IMG/VR virus record: IMGVR_UViG_3300035703_000223
Location: 1-37,095 of that record
From: a virus
Reading direction: 5' to 3' (one strand)
Length of the DNA: 37,095 nt
The stretch's first letter is position 1; each line of letters starts with the position of its first letter. Of this stretch, positions 6,757-12,590 are shown piece after piece. Both the position numbers and the translations under genes were made by a program. The notes under the pieces were generated by a model that was not told where the DNA came from, searched no databases, and saw only the letters and a program-made list of their open reading frames with translations.

Positions 6757-6832
6757 ACCCTAACCCACACCCAAAGGGTACGCCGATTCTCCCGGCGGTG
6801 TAAAGCCTCCGTCCTAGAGCGGGGGCTTTTCA
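6757..6832 (+). ncRNA. Predicted ~75-nt antisense small RNA (OOP-like position)
   Basis: Predicted from a promoter at 6723-6750 and a terminator at 6802-6830. The RNA could fold into three hairpins: TACCC/GGGTA (6756-6760 with 6776-6780), CGCCG/CGGCG (6781-6785 with 6793-6797) and the terminator stem. It is antisense to the last bases of the leftward 53-residue gene and lies between that gene and the replication-type gene. This matches the arrangement of lambda OOP RNA, a roughly 77-nt transcript antisense to the cII end. The RNA is a prediction; expression has not been shown. Confidence 0.45.
6802..6830 (+). terminator. Intrinsic terminator (possibly bidirectional)
   Basis: An inverted repeat with arms AAAGCCTCCG (6802-6811) and CGGGGGCTTT (6820-6829), nine of ten pairs plus a G.U, and a T run at its rightward end. 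Read leftward it also has A-rich sequence before and three T after, so it may work in both directions. It overlaps the stop codon of the leftward 53-residue gene. Confidence 0.65.
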
Positions 6833-6975
6833 TTTCTGGCCTCATCGATGGCCGCCCCCAGTACCCGTACCCATCGCTCGACAGCCCGCCTAGCCGCCCT
6901 CGAGCGCCTAGCGGTAGCCCGCCTAGCCTCTACGTGCCGCCAGTAGTACTCCCTGTGGTATCTAGTCCTACTCAC
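6814..6975 (-). CDS. Small Arg-rich protein in leftward operon
   Basis: A 53-residue frame starting at GTG (6975-6973), five bases after the Cro-like stop, and ending at a TAG within the terminator hairpin. It begins MSRTRYHREYYWRHVEARR, continues in an Arg/Ala helix and has a more hydrophobic VRVLGAAIDEA segment near the end. It is strongly basic. Its position between a cro-like and a replication-type gene is that of cII in lambda, but it shows no CII similarity. The predicted antisense RNA overlaps its 3' end. Family unknown. Confidence 0.45.
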   Translation of the reverse strand: MSRTRYHREYYWRHVEARRATARRSRAARRAVERWVRVLGAAIDEARNEKPPL

Positions 6976-6980
6976 CCGGC

Positions 6981-7178
6981 CTAGACCCCCTCTGGAGCCT
7001 TATTTGGGGCTGTCTGGGCGGCTCGATGCCGCTCGATAGCCTCTGGTAGCTGGTAGACCCGCAGAGGGGGGAATCTGCCAGCCCTGCGCCAGCGCAGCAC
7101 AGCCGGTTCGGTCACGCCGAACGCCCGCGCCATAGCCGCCTGTGTACCGAAAATTTGCATAGCGTCTTGAGGGTGCAT
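6981..7178 (-). CDS. cro: P22 Cro/YdaS-type DNA-binding regulator
   Basis: A 65-residue leftward protein that closely follows the P22 Cro pattern: MHPQDAMQIFGTQAAMARAF, then GVTEPAVLRWRRAG, then PPLRVYQLPEAIE. The helix-turn-helix covers about residues 12-33. Such proteins bind operators between divergent promoters and repress early transcription. The gene lies next to overlapping divergent promoters (7196-7245), its likely binding region. No SD is seen; its ATG follows a possible TATAGAT -10 element by only a few bases, so a leaderless message is possible. No CI-type partner was found in the window. Confidence 0.8.
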   Translation of the reverse strand: MHPQDAMQIFGTQAAMARAFGVTEPAVLRWRRAGRFPPLRVYQLPEAIERHRAAQTAPNKAPEGV

Positions 7179-7195
7179 TTTTTTATCTATAGACC

Positions 7196-7224
7196 TTTAC
7201 ATGGGTTGGGGGCTTTACTATACT
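7196..7224 (+). promoter_or_regulatory. Rightward early promoter
   Basis: TTTACA (7196-7201), a 17-base spacer and TATACT (7219-7224) form a strong sigma70-type promoter, with transcription starting near 7231, some 40 bases before the first rightward gene. It overlaps the leftward promoter, making the region a divergent switch. Confidence 0.75.
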
Positions 7225-7245
7225 TAACCCCGTCGATTGATACAA
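7217..7245 (-). promoter_or_regulatory. Leftward promoter for cro-like operon
   Basis: On the minus strand, TTGTAT (7245-7240), a 17-base spacer and TATAGT (7222-7217) match sigma70 spacing. Its -10 element shares bases with the -10 of the rightward promoter, so the two should compete for polymerase. An alternative leftward -10 (TATAGAT) lies nearer the cro ATG. Confidence 0.5.
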
Positions 7246-7270
7246 CGTGTACCACAGAGAGGAAACACAA

Positions 7271-7480
7271 ATGGCTAGCAACAACGTACTGATCACCGAG
7301 CGCTTTGACGGCAACAAGAAGAAGGAAGCCTTTGATTACGCTAAAAAGGTGAATGGCAAGGTCTACCGCCAAGAGTTCATCACGCTGCGCGGTCAGAACA
7401 TCACCAGCTACATCGTCAAGTCAGCCGTGAAAGGCGAAACGGCTAACGTGCCGGGCTTGGCCTCATTGTTCAACTTCTAA
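7271..7480 (+). CDS. First early-operon protein, unknown
   Basis: A 69-residue protein whose ATG at 7271 follows a clear AGAGAGGAAAC ribosome-binding site; an upstream in-frame start at 7247 would swallow that site and is rejected. The sequence is MASNNVLITERFDGNKKK, a Lys-rich middle (AFDYAKKVNGKVYRQEF), a TSYIVKSAVKG strand and a C-terminal ending LFNF. It is a small, mostly beta-looking protein with no recognised domain. Being first after the strong early promoter suggests an immediate-early regulator or host-takeover factor, which is inference. Confidence 0.75.
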   Translation: MASNNVLITERFDGNKKKEAFDYAKKVNGKVYRQEFITLRGQNITSYIVKSAVKGETANVPGLASLFNF

Positions 7481-7508
7481 ACCAGTATCCACAGAGAGGA
7501 ATACGACA

Positions 7509-7820
7509 ATGCAATACGCAAATCACATCGGCTACAGCGACATCAATCCGTTTGAGGTTGTTCGCGTAATCAGCGACAAGACGTTAGAGATTCGCTCAAT
7601 GAGTTACGAGCTCGATCCCAGCTGGAAACCTAACTTCGTATCTGGTGGCTTCAGCGGAACGGTGGTCAATCAGAGCGAGCAGCGCTGGATCATCAAGAGC
7701 AGCGGACAAGCCACCCCGTTCAAGATTCGCTTGAGCAAGAATCGAGGCTGGCGTGATGCTGGCGGCAATCGCTATCGGCTGTCAGACAAGCCGGTCAAGT
7801 TCTACGATTACAACTTCTAA
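7509..7820 (+). CDS. Conserved phage early protein, unknown
   Basis: A 103-residue protein with the strong leader CCACAGAGAGGAATACGACA directly before its ATG. It contains YSDINPFEVVRVISDKTLEI, an SGGFSGTVVNQSEQRW segment and ends KPVKFYDYNF. Predicted mainly beta-stranded, soluble, with many aromatic and basic residues. I have seen similar unnamed proteins in phage early regions but cannot give a family name. It shares its leader with neighbouring early genes, indicating co-regulated translation. Confidence 0.75.
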   Translation: MQYANHIGYSDINPFEVVRVISDKTLEIRSMSYELDPSWKPNFVSGGFSGTVVNQSEQRWIIKSSGQATPFKIRLSKNRGWRDAGGNRYRLSDKPVKFYDYNF

Positions 7821-7826
7821 TCAAAC

Positions 7827-7849
7827 TGGCGGGGACTTAAAACCCGCCA
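7827..7849 (+). terminator. Weak hairpin after early gene 2
   Basis: TGGCGGG (7827-7833) and CCCGCCA (7843-7849) form a perfect seven-base stem with a nine-base loop, but no T run follows. It may attenuate or stabilise the upstream transcript. A new promoter lies 60 bases downstream. Confidence 0.4.
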
Positions 7850-7908
7850 TCCATTCAAGCACGCAAAAATACACGGCAACATGAGTAGGTATTTTTATGA
7901 AATAGAGC

Positions 7909-7937
7909 TTTACATCTGTTTCGATCTTAACTAAAGT
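7909..7937 (+). promoter_or_regulatory. Second early rightward promoter
   Basis: TTTACA (7909-7914), a 17-base spacer and TAAAGT (7932-7937). The -35 hexamer and spacing are identical to the promoter at 7196-7224, and similar TTxACCC sequence follows both -10 elements. It sits in the only sizeable gap of the early operon, upstream of the gene at 7980. Confidence 0.6.
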
Positions 7938-7979
7938 TTACCCATTGACGAAGCGTAACCACAGATAGGAGTACGACAA

Positions 7980-8252
7980 ATGTTGAACGATCTCACCCCG
8001 GCAGAACAAAAAGAAGTCCGTTGCTACGGTTGCACGGTCGCCCAGATGCGCGAGGCCGTAGAGCAGAGCCTGACCTTCCGATTCAGCGGCGCAGCGATGA
8101 TGGCAATGTCGCTCATGTCAGATGCTCAAGAGCACATTAGCGACGAGTACGGCGAGGTTAGCTGGATGCGCCGTGAGGATTCCCGCCAAACGCTCAATCG
8201 AGCCAAGTGGATTCTCTCCACCTACTGCATGAACAACGAGGCGGCGGCATAA
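7980..8252 (+). CDS. Early-operon protein, unknown
   Basis: A 90-residue, mainly helical protein with the leader CCACAGATAGGAGTACGACAA before ATG 7980. It reads MLNDLTPAEQKEVRCYGC, then VAQMREAVEQSL, AAMMAMSLMSDAQEHI and a C-terminal LNRAKWILSTYCMNN. The many Met residues and regular heptad-like pattern suggest a small helical bundle. No domain is recognised. It is transcribed from the promoter at 7909-7937. Confidence 0.7.
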   Translation: MLNDLTPAEQKEVRCYGCTVAQMREAVEQSLTFRFSGAAMMAMSLMSDAQEHISDEYGEVSWMRREDSRQTLNRAKWILSTYCMNNEAAA

Positions 8253-8280
8253 GCCGCCCCTCCCAACAGGAGCAACAGAT

Positions 8281-8631
8281 ATGCGACCGCAAATTGATCT
8301 CTCTGGATTCTACGGTTCAGAAAAATACTACCCCTACACATTCAGCGATGCCTTCTACACCGAGGGCGTCCAGTATTTCGCCGAGCACGCAGGATGCTAC
8401 TGGTTCCTAGATATCGTATTCACCGAGTATCACAAACTGGTGAAGCGCGAGGGCTTCCTCACCGTGACGCTTAAGGTGAGCAATAGCAAGGCCATCATCG
8501 ATGTATGCGATGGCAACGGCATCTACTTTACAACGCGCCATATTGACTACACCGATTGTCCAGAAGGCGTATACAAGTTCTATTTCCAAAACGGTGAGTT
8601 CCCGGTCTTGATGTTAGCGTCTGAATACTAA
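8281..8631 (+). CDS. Early-operon protein, unknown
   Basis: A 116-residue protein preceded by an ACAGGAGCAACAG site. It is acidic and aromatic-rich, with FYGSEKYYPYTFSDAFYT near the start, an EHAGCYWFLDIVFTEY segment and a C-terminal YKFYFQNGEFPVLMLASEY. Small phage and plasmid proteins of about this length with a DUF6876-like aromatic N-terminus (YGSE, YxH/FxxxF, TDG/EG near an alpha-beta core) are common, and that family is a possible assignment. No function is known. Confidence 0.7.
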   Translation: MRPQIDLSGFYGSEKYYPYTFSDAFYTEGVQYFAEHAGCYWFLDIVFTEYHKLVKREGFLTVTLKVSNSKAIIDVCDGNGIYFTTRHIDYTDCPEGVYKFYFQNGEFPVLMLASEY

Positions 8632-8650
8632 CCACAGAGGAGCAACAAAA

Positions 8651-8965
8651 ATGCTTGTAGAACTTGACGCAGTATTCCTAACCGCCGATGGGTTCGAATG
8701 CACGATGCACGTTAAGGTCGATGCGACGATCTACGAAGATTCCTACCATTACAAAATAGTTGATATGGAGATGACGCAGTTTCACGGCCAACTCGTTAGC
8801 GTCATCCTCGATGAGGTCGATGTGAGCGGCGAGATCGGTCGCCAGATTGACGAGACCATTGACGGCTACTTAAGCGAACACGCTTGGGAGCTACAGCAAG
8901 CCGAGGCTGAATACTTCCATGATCTAGCCTATGACCGATGGAAGGAGGGCAAGGATTATGAATAA
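8651..8965 (+). CDS. Early-operon acidic protein, unknown
   Basis: A 104-residue protein with the leader CCACAGAGGAGCAACAAAA before its ATG. It is rich in Asp and Glu (MLVELDAVFLTADGFECTMH, VILDEVDVSGEIG, YLSEHAWELQQAEAEYF). Predicted alpha/beta, soluble. The strongly acidic character is shared by DNA mimics and many early phage proteins, but nothing specific is recognised. Its stop overlaps the start of the next micro-protein. Confidence 0.7.
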   Translation: MLVELDAVFLTADGFECTMHVKVDATIYEDSYHYKIVDMEMTQFHGQLVSVILDEVDVSGEIGRQIDETIDGYLSEHAWELQQAEAEYFHDLAYDRWKEGKDYE

Positions 8966-9083
8966 CGGCAAGCTGCAACTAATCCTAATTGCGATTCTTT
9001 TTATCATCGCTGCGATCATTGATCCATGCGGCGATGGTGGGTGTACGGCAGAAGAGGAGAGAGCCGCTCATGCAGAACGATGA
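8958..9083 (+). CDS. Single-pass membrane micro-protein
   Basis: A 41-residue frame with ATG 8958 overlapping the upstream stop by eight bases and preceded by an AAGGAGGGCAAGG site. Residues 6-21 are a run of Leu, Ile, Ala and Phe, clearly a membrane segment, followed by a short tail with CGDGGC and several Glu. It could be a small inner-membrane protein affecting the host envelope. Family unknown. Confidence 0.6.
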   Translation: MNNGKLQLILIAILFIIAAIIDPCGDGGCTAEEERAAHAER

Positions 9084-9267
9084 TTTTTGGAGACAGGTAC
9101 AAGAACACGAACAGCAGATGTACGAGTTTGAGCTACGGATGCAACAGTTCCGCGCCTCGGTAGCCGAGGTGATGGAGGCTGAAGCGAAAGTAAACCAAGC
9201 TCTACGCGATGCTCTGCAGCTGTGTATGAAAGAGATTGATGCGATAACCACAGGAGAAAAGAATTGA
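9070..9267 (+). CDS. Short coiled-coil protein, unknown
   Basis: A 65-residue protein starting at ATG 9070 after a GAGGAGAG site; a longer frame from 8989 would overlap the preceding gene heavily and lacks a site. The whole protein is a Gln/Glu-rich helix (WRQVQEHEQQMYEFELRMQQ) continuing to AKVNQALRDALQL. A coiled-coil dimer is likely. It is translationally linked to the ERF gene, whose TTG start overlaps its stop. Confidence 0.65.
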   Translation: MQNDDFWRQVQEHEQQMYEFELRMQQFRASVAEVMEAEAKVNQALRDALQLCMKEIDAITTGEKN

Positions 9268-9941
9268 ATCACAGTCATCACATAGGGGCGCTATCCGCAG
9301 CGCTCGCCAAAGCACAGGCAGAGATAACGGGAGCCGTTAAAGACTCTGCCAATCCGTACTTCAAGAGTAAGTACGCAGACCTTGAATCCGTATGGTCGGC
9401 TTGTCGAAAGCCGCTAACCAGTAACGGTCTATCAGTCATCCAGACCACGCAACCAACCAAGCACGGTCTAATGCTGGTAACTACTCTCGCGCACTCTAGT
9501 GGCGAGTGGATTCGAGGCTGGATGCCGATTCTGGCGAAGGATGCTACCGCGCAGTCACAAGGCTCTGGCTTGAGCTACGCGAGACGCTACGCGCTGGCTG
9601 CAATCGTCGGCGTCTACCAGACAGACGATGATGGCGAGGCAGCACAGGGTAGAAGTGGACTTACCGTAGACCCTCGAGGTGATCTCGGTAAGAACGTAGA
9701 TGCGAAGAAAAAACAGGAGTTCCTAGAGGATTTTAGAAAGGCGTTCGATCTCGACGCAGACGAAAAAGAGATCGCGCAAGCCGTTCGCGCAGTCCATGAG
9801 CGGATCAATAGCGATCAAGACTTATATATCGCTGTCTCGGATTCGCTAACAGCTAAAGAACGGTCAGCAATCAAAACCTACTTACGAATGGCGATGGCAG
9901 CTGACAAGGACACATTAGTTTTCAATGCTAGAGGAAAATGA
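9264..9941 (+). CDS. erf: ERF-family single-strand annealing protein
   Basis: A 225-residue protein starting at TTG 9264 with an AGGAG site ten bases before. It is a clear ERF-superfamily member: IGALSAALAKAQAEI, NPYFKSKYADLESVWSACR, GLSVIQTT, a GEWIRGW strand, then QGSGLSYARRYALAAIVGV. ERF proteins form rings on single-stranded DNA and promote strand annealing, serving recombination, genome circularisation and concatemer formation. The C-terminal third is more charged and variable. The next gene is SSB-like, which supports a recombination pair. Confidence 0.92.
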   Translation: MNHSHHIGALSAALAKAQAEITGAVKDSANPYFKSKYADLESVWSACRKPLTSNGLSVIQTTQPTKHGLMLVTTLAHSSGEWIRGWMPILAKDATAQSQGSGLSYARRYALAAIVGVYQTDDDGEAAQGRSGLTVDPRGDLGKNVDAKKKQEFLEDFRKAFDLDADEKEIAQAVRAVHERINSDQDLYIAVSDSLTAKERSAIKTYLRMAMAADKDTLVFNARGK

Positions 9942-10192
9942 AGATGACAGAGTACGACAACACTAATCGCGGCGTTCTATTCAAGAATGACCAAGGTGAC
10001 AATCCGAAGCGCCCACAGTATCGAGGATCGCTTAACGTCAATGGCGTGGACTACAACATCTCTGCGTGGATCAAAGAGAGCCGCAAAGATGGAAGCAAGT
10101 TTATGTCGCTATCTGTGGAGCCGAAGAAGGATGCGCCTAGGCAGAAGGCACAAGCTGTGACCGAGGATAACTGGGATACAGCGCCGTTCTGA
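9938..10192 (+). CDS. SSB-like ssDNA-binding protein
   Basis: An 84-residue protein coupled to erf (ATGA). ATG 9938 or ATG 9944 could start it; the second has better spacing from GAGGAAA. It has NRGVLFKND, a GSLNVNGVDYNISAWIKES strand pair and DGSKFMSLSV, a pattern found in small phage OB-fold-like ssDNA-binding proteins next to ERF or RecT genes. The C-terminus DTAPF resembles the acidic SSB tail that recruits partner proteins. Role: binding and presentation of ssDNA for annealing. Confidence 0.7.
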   Translation: MKMTEYDNTNRGVLFKNDQGDNPKRPQYRGSLNVNGVDYNISAWIKESRKDGSKFMSLSVEPKKDAPRQKAQAVTEDNWDTAPF

Positions 10193-10605
10193 TGAAACGC
10201 ATTTTCTATAGAGGCACATCAAAGACCGCCATCCTTAATTGGGTGGCGAGTCTTATCGAGCAGACTGGCGATTACGAAATCACCGTCGATGATCGCAAGA
10301 AACGCAGGAGCCTTTCGCAAAACGCCTTCCTATGGGGTGTGGTCTATCCATACATCATCGAGGGCGGTGGCGAGGCACTCGCTGGATGGCAACCAGAGGA
10401 CTTGCATGAGTATTTCCTAGGTGAGGTATACGGTTGGGAAATGCTTGAAGGCATGGGGCGCAAACGTATGAAACCGATCAAACGCTCTAGCCGTATGACC
10501 AAGACAGAGTTCATGGATTACCTGCAAGCGATCAGCGAACGGTGCGCCAAGCTCGGCATCATCATTCCAGAACCCATGATTGAGGAAGGCCAATGGCACA
10601 AATAG
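10192..10605 (+). CDS. ninB: NinB-like recombination protein
   Basis: A 137-residue protein whose ATG shares its first base with the preceding TGA stop. It carries RRSLSQNAFLWGVVYPYI, then WQPEDLHEYFLGEVYG and a C-terminal MTKTEFMDYLQAISERCAKL, the arrangement of the NinB (lambda Orf) family, which assists phage recombination by working with ssDNA and SSB and can stand in for RecFOR. Its place after an annealing protein and an SSB-like protein supports this. The family is divergent, so the call is not certain. Confidence 0.7.
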   Translation: MKRIFYRGTSKTAILNWVASLIEQTGDYEITVDDRKKRRSLSQNAFLWGVVYPYIIEGGGEALAGWQPEDLHEYFLGEVYGWEMLEGMGRKRMKPIKRSSRMTKTEFMDYLQAISERCAKLGIIIPEPMIEEGQWHK

Positions 10606-10913
10606 ACTTTTTCTTTAACGACACCGAGAGCCGTCGCCTAAAGCGCGAGGGAATCGACAAGGCTAGCCGCAACCAACACTATCTGCTGAACAAGGCTAGA
10701 GAGATAGGCAAAGAGATAGCGCTGGCAAAAGGCGAGACTAATAGCGACGAGGTGAGCCAAGAGCTACTCGCTCGAGGCTACCCAGACTGCATAGGACCGG
10801 CAGCTGGCGCGATCTTCAAAACGCGAGAATGGGTATGGACAGGACGGTTCATCAATTCGACTCGCGTGACTAACCACTCTCGATTGATCAGAGTGTGGGC
10901 GCTGCGTGGCTAA
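10593..10913 (+). CDS. Conserved phage protein, unknown
   Basis: A 106-residue protein overlapping the NinB-like gene by 13 bases. The N-terminal half is helical (RRLKREGIDKASRNQHYLLN, KAREIGKEIALAKG); the C-terminal half has an AAGAIFKTREWVWTGRF strand and ends RLIRVWALRG. Proteins with this layout, a helical start and a terminal RVWAL, are common in phage recombination regions but have no known activity. Possibly DNA binding, from basic residues. Its stop overlaps the next GTG start. Confidence 0.65.
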   Translation: MAQIDFFFNDTESRRLKREGIDKASRNQHYLLNKAREIGKEIALAKGETNSDEVSQELLARGYPDCIGPAAGAIFKTREWVWTGRFINSTRVTNHSRLIRVWALRG

Positions 10914-11196
10914 CCTACGCAAAGAGGCGAAAGGGCGCGAGTGTATGGTGCGCCTAACTGGTATCTGTAACCACGATCCTAATACCGTGGTGCTAGCTCA
11001 CATCAGAATGATGGGGATATCAGGAATGGGCTTGAAGGCAGACGATCTGATAGGCGCATGGGCGTGCTCTAGTTGCCATGACGCAATCGACCGACGTTCG
11101 CATACCGACCTAGATCGAGACTTTGTAAAGCTGGCGCACCTAGAGGGCGTGATGCGAACCATCAGCATTCTACGACGCGAGGGCAAAATAAAATGA
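10906..11196 (+). CDS. DUF1364 (YbcO-like) putative nuclease
   Basis: A 96-residue, GTG-initiated protein with the DUF1364 signature: LRKEAKGRECMVRLTGICN, VVLAHIRMMGISGMGLKADD, WACSSCHDAIDRR and a terminal LRREGKIK. Cys14, Cys22, Cys54 and Cys57, together with the HIRM and CHDAID histidines, fit an HNH-like metal-binding nuclease, as proposed for E. coli prophage YbcO. It likely cuts recombination or packaging intermediates. It lies directly after the NinB-like region, as in lambdoid nin regions. Confidence 0.85.
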   Translation: MANLRKEAKGRECMVRLTGICNHDPNTVVLAHIRMMGISGMGLKADDLIGAWACSSCHDAIDRRSHTDLDRDFVKLAHLEGVMRTISILRREGKIK

Positions 11197-11309
11197 TTCG
11201 CTGGATATTAGGATTCTTCCAGAGAAGACAAGAACATCAGCGCAGGGAGTGGGCTCACGTGCCTAACCCAGAATGGGCAGCAAAGCGCGGAGGGGTAGAG
11301 ATATGGTGA
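11193..11309 (+). CDS. Micro-protein, unknown
   Basis: A 38-residue frame whose ATG overlaps the DUF1364 stop (ATGA). It begins MIRWILGFFQRRQEHQRREW: a short hydrophobic amphipathic start and then a strongly basic helix. It may associate with membranes or nucleic acid. Only coupling and fit between neighbouring genes support it. Confidence 0.45.
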   Translation: MIRWILGFFQRRQEHQRREWAHVPNPEWAAKRGGVEIW

Positions 11310-11470
11310 ATGATGAGGACGATGCCTTTGAGCAAGAGCTAGCGGCAGCGCCTTGGGGCTACGGACAGCCCATAGATATTTGGTTCGTCATAGCGCAGCT
11401 ACAAAGGCACGGTCTACACAGGGAGGCCAAGTGGCTAGCGGAGGAATGGGAGATTTGGACGCAGCAGTAG
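11303..11470 (+). CDS. Small acidic protein, unknown
   Basis: A 55-residue protein starting at ATG 11303 after a GGAGGGGTAGAG site; the longer frame from 11273 lacks a site and overlaps the previous gene. It begins MVNDEDDAFEQELAAAPWGY, then DIWFVIAQLQRHGLHREAKW, and ends EEWEIWTQQ. It is Trp-rich and helical, with an acidic N-terminus. No family recognised. Confidence 0.55.
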   Translation: MVNDEDDAFEQELAAAPWGYGQPIDIWFVIAQLQRHGLHREAKWLAEEWEIWTQQ

Positions 11471-11493
11471 ACTATTGATAGACTAGCGCCCAA

Positions 11494-11625
11494 ATGAAAG
11501 CAGTCGAAGCCTTTATAGCTGTGATCGGGGGGATTATCGCTACGGTAGCCGGTGCGATTGTATTCGGCGGCGCTGTAGGGATCATTGCTGGCGCGGCGTG
11601 GTTCACGTTCCGTTGGTTCGTGTAA
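11494..11625 (+). CDS. Gly/Ala-rich membrane micro-protein
   Basis: A 43-residue frame starting at ATG 11494, almost entirely hydrophobic. It has repeated small residues (GGIIATVAGAIVFGGAVGII) that form GxxxG-type helix-packing patterns, and a C-terminal WFTFRWFV. It would be a one- or two-pass inner-membrane protein and could oligomerise. No strong SD is visible, so translation may be weak. It could be an anti-host membrane peptide or an extra holin-like protein. Family unknown. Confidence 0.45.
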   Translation: MKAVEAFIAVIGGIIATVAGAIVFGGAVGIIAGAAWFTFRWFV

Positions 11626-11933
11626 ACGCAGAGGACTTACTCGAGGCGCAGCTACGCGCCCTCGCCATCTCTGGCTTCGTCAGAGAATACCGATTCCACC
11701 CCGTCAGGAAATGGCGCTTCGACTTCGCTAACCCAGAGCGACGATTAGCGGTAGAGATTGAGGGCTTCGGCGCTGGCGGTACGGCTGGCCGACACCAGAG
11801 GTTTAGCGGGTTCAGTAAAGACGCAGAAAAGTATGCAGAGGCCGCTATAGCTGGTTGGCGTCTCATACGTTGCACAACCCAACAGGTACGGAACGGCACA
11901 GCGCTTCGCTGGATTGAGAGGGCTATGCAATGA
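11598..11933 (+). CDS. Putative PD-(D/E)XK-type endonuclease
   Basis: A 111-residue protein with a GTG start at 11598, overlapping the previous micro-gene. The sequence YRFHPVRKWRFDFANPERRL followed by AVEIEGFG gives an acidic residue in a strand (RFDFA) and the E-x-E strand expected of PD-(D/E)XK or DUF559/Vsr-like nucleases, then a GRHQRFSGFSKDAEKY segment and AGWRLIRCTTQQV, the usual final strand and helix. It could act as a Holliday-junction or repair nuclease in the recombination module, taking the place of RusA. The lysine of the canonical motif is replaced, so activity needs testing. Confidence 0.7.
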   Translation: MVHVPLVRVNAEDLLEAQLRALAISGFVREYRFHPVRKWRFDFANPERRLAVEIEGFGAGGTAGRHQRFSGFSKDAEKYAEAAIAGWRLIRCTTQQVRNGTALRWIERAMQ

Positions 11934-12091
11934 CTGATGAAAACCAATTCGGTCGCTACACCCTCGATGAACTAGAGCGCCAGATCAAGGAAGCAGTGAG
12001 GGCAGAGCAGGAAGCTAACGCCAAGGTTGTTCTCGCGTGGGTAGCTATCGCCTATGTGATCGGGCTGATAGTCGGAGCGCTGGTGTTATGA
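11930..12091 (+). CDS. Tail-anchored membrane micro-protein
   Basis: A 53-residue protein starting at ATG 11930, overlapping the nuclease stop (ATGA). The first 30 residues are charged and helical (YTLDELERQIKEAVRAEQEA). The rest is one hydrophobic helix (VLAWVAIAYVIGLIVGALVL) that runs to the C-terminus. This tail-anchor layout suggests a small inner-membrane protein. It is followed by an overlapping (ATGA) regulator gene. Family unknown. Confidence 0.6.
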   Translation: MTDENQFGRYTLDELERQIKEAVRAEQEANAKVVLAWVAIAYVIGLIVGALVL

Positions 12092-12531
12092 CGGATCGCA
12101 AGTCTCATCGAGCGATGGATAAAGCCTTGATCGAGACTGATCTAGTCCTACAGGCTTGGGGCAAGTGGGCTAGGGGAGAGATAGGCAAGCACGCATGGCC
12201 TAGAGAATCTCCGATGTTCAAGATGCTACGCGAGATGCGACTAGGTATCAGAGCCAAGAGCACGGTCACGGCTGGCAATGAGGAAGTAAAGGCACAGGTA
12301 GTCGCAGCCGATAAGATCGTCGCCCGGCTCGAGGAAAGACAGAAGGCGGCGATATGGTCGCACTACATAGCGCGTGGCGAGACTAGATTCCATTGCGCTA
12401 GGGCAGCTGGCATGAGCGTGAGCGAGTATGACCGGGCGCTCGAGCGCGGGCGCTGGACGATCCATACCGCTCTGCCCTTCGTGGTAGAAATAGGGGGGGG
12501 TATGCCTTCCCAGAAAAGCGCTAGGCAATAA
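12088..12531 (+). CDS. Putative Q-like late antiterminator/regulator
   Basis: A 147-residue protein starting at ATG 12088, overlapping the previous stop. The N-terminal part has a TDLVLQAWGKWARGEIGKHAW segment. The C-terminal half, AAIWSHYIARGETRF, CARAAGMSVSEYDRALERG and WTIHTAL, is a sigma-region-4-like helix-turn-helix as in phage Q-type antiterminators and RinA/ArpU regulators. It is the last gene of the early operon, just upstream of a candidate promoter, the HNH gene and terminase genes, exactly where a late-gene activator belongs. The subtype is not certain. Confidence 0.7.
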   Translation: MTDRKSHRAMDKALIETDLVLQAWGKWARGEIGKHAWPRESPMFKMLREMRLGIRAKSTVTAGNEEVKAQVVAADKIVARLEERQKAAIWSHYIARGETRFHCARAAGMSVSEYDRALERGRWTIHTALPFVVEIGGGMPSQKSARQ

Positions 12532-12545
12532 AGGGTAGGGGGGGG

Positions 12546-12573
12546 TTGTTTCGCAAATCTGCGTGCGTATAAG
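12546..12573 (+). promoter_or_regulatory. Candidate late promoter next to the Q-like gene
   Basis: TTGTTT (12546-12551), a 16-base spacer and TATAAG (12568-12573). The -10 element is good and the -35 poor, which is usual for promoters that rely on a regulator. It lies 15 bases after the Q-like stop codon, directly after a run of eight G, and upstream of the HNH gene. By analogy with lambda PR' it could drive late genes. Confidence 0.35.
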
Positions 12574-12590
12574 TGGCAATGTGAGCGACT

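Noticed and set aside
6493-6763. Two overlapping Arg/Ser-rich frames, one per strand, in the gap between the leftward genes
   Set aside because: Neither has an SD site, a domain or coupling. The long hairpin, promoter and predicted small RNA explain the region better. A small leftward gene here is not excluded.
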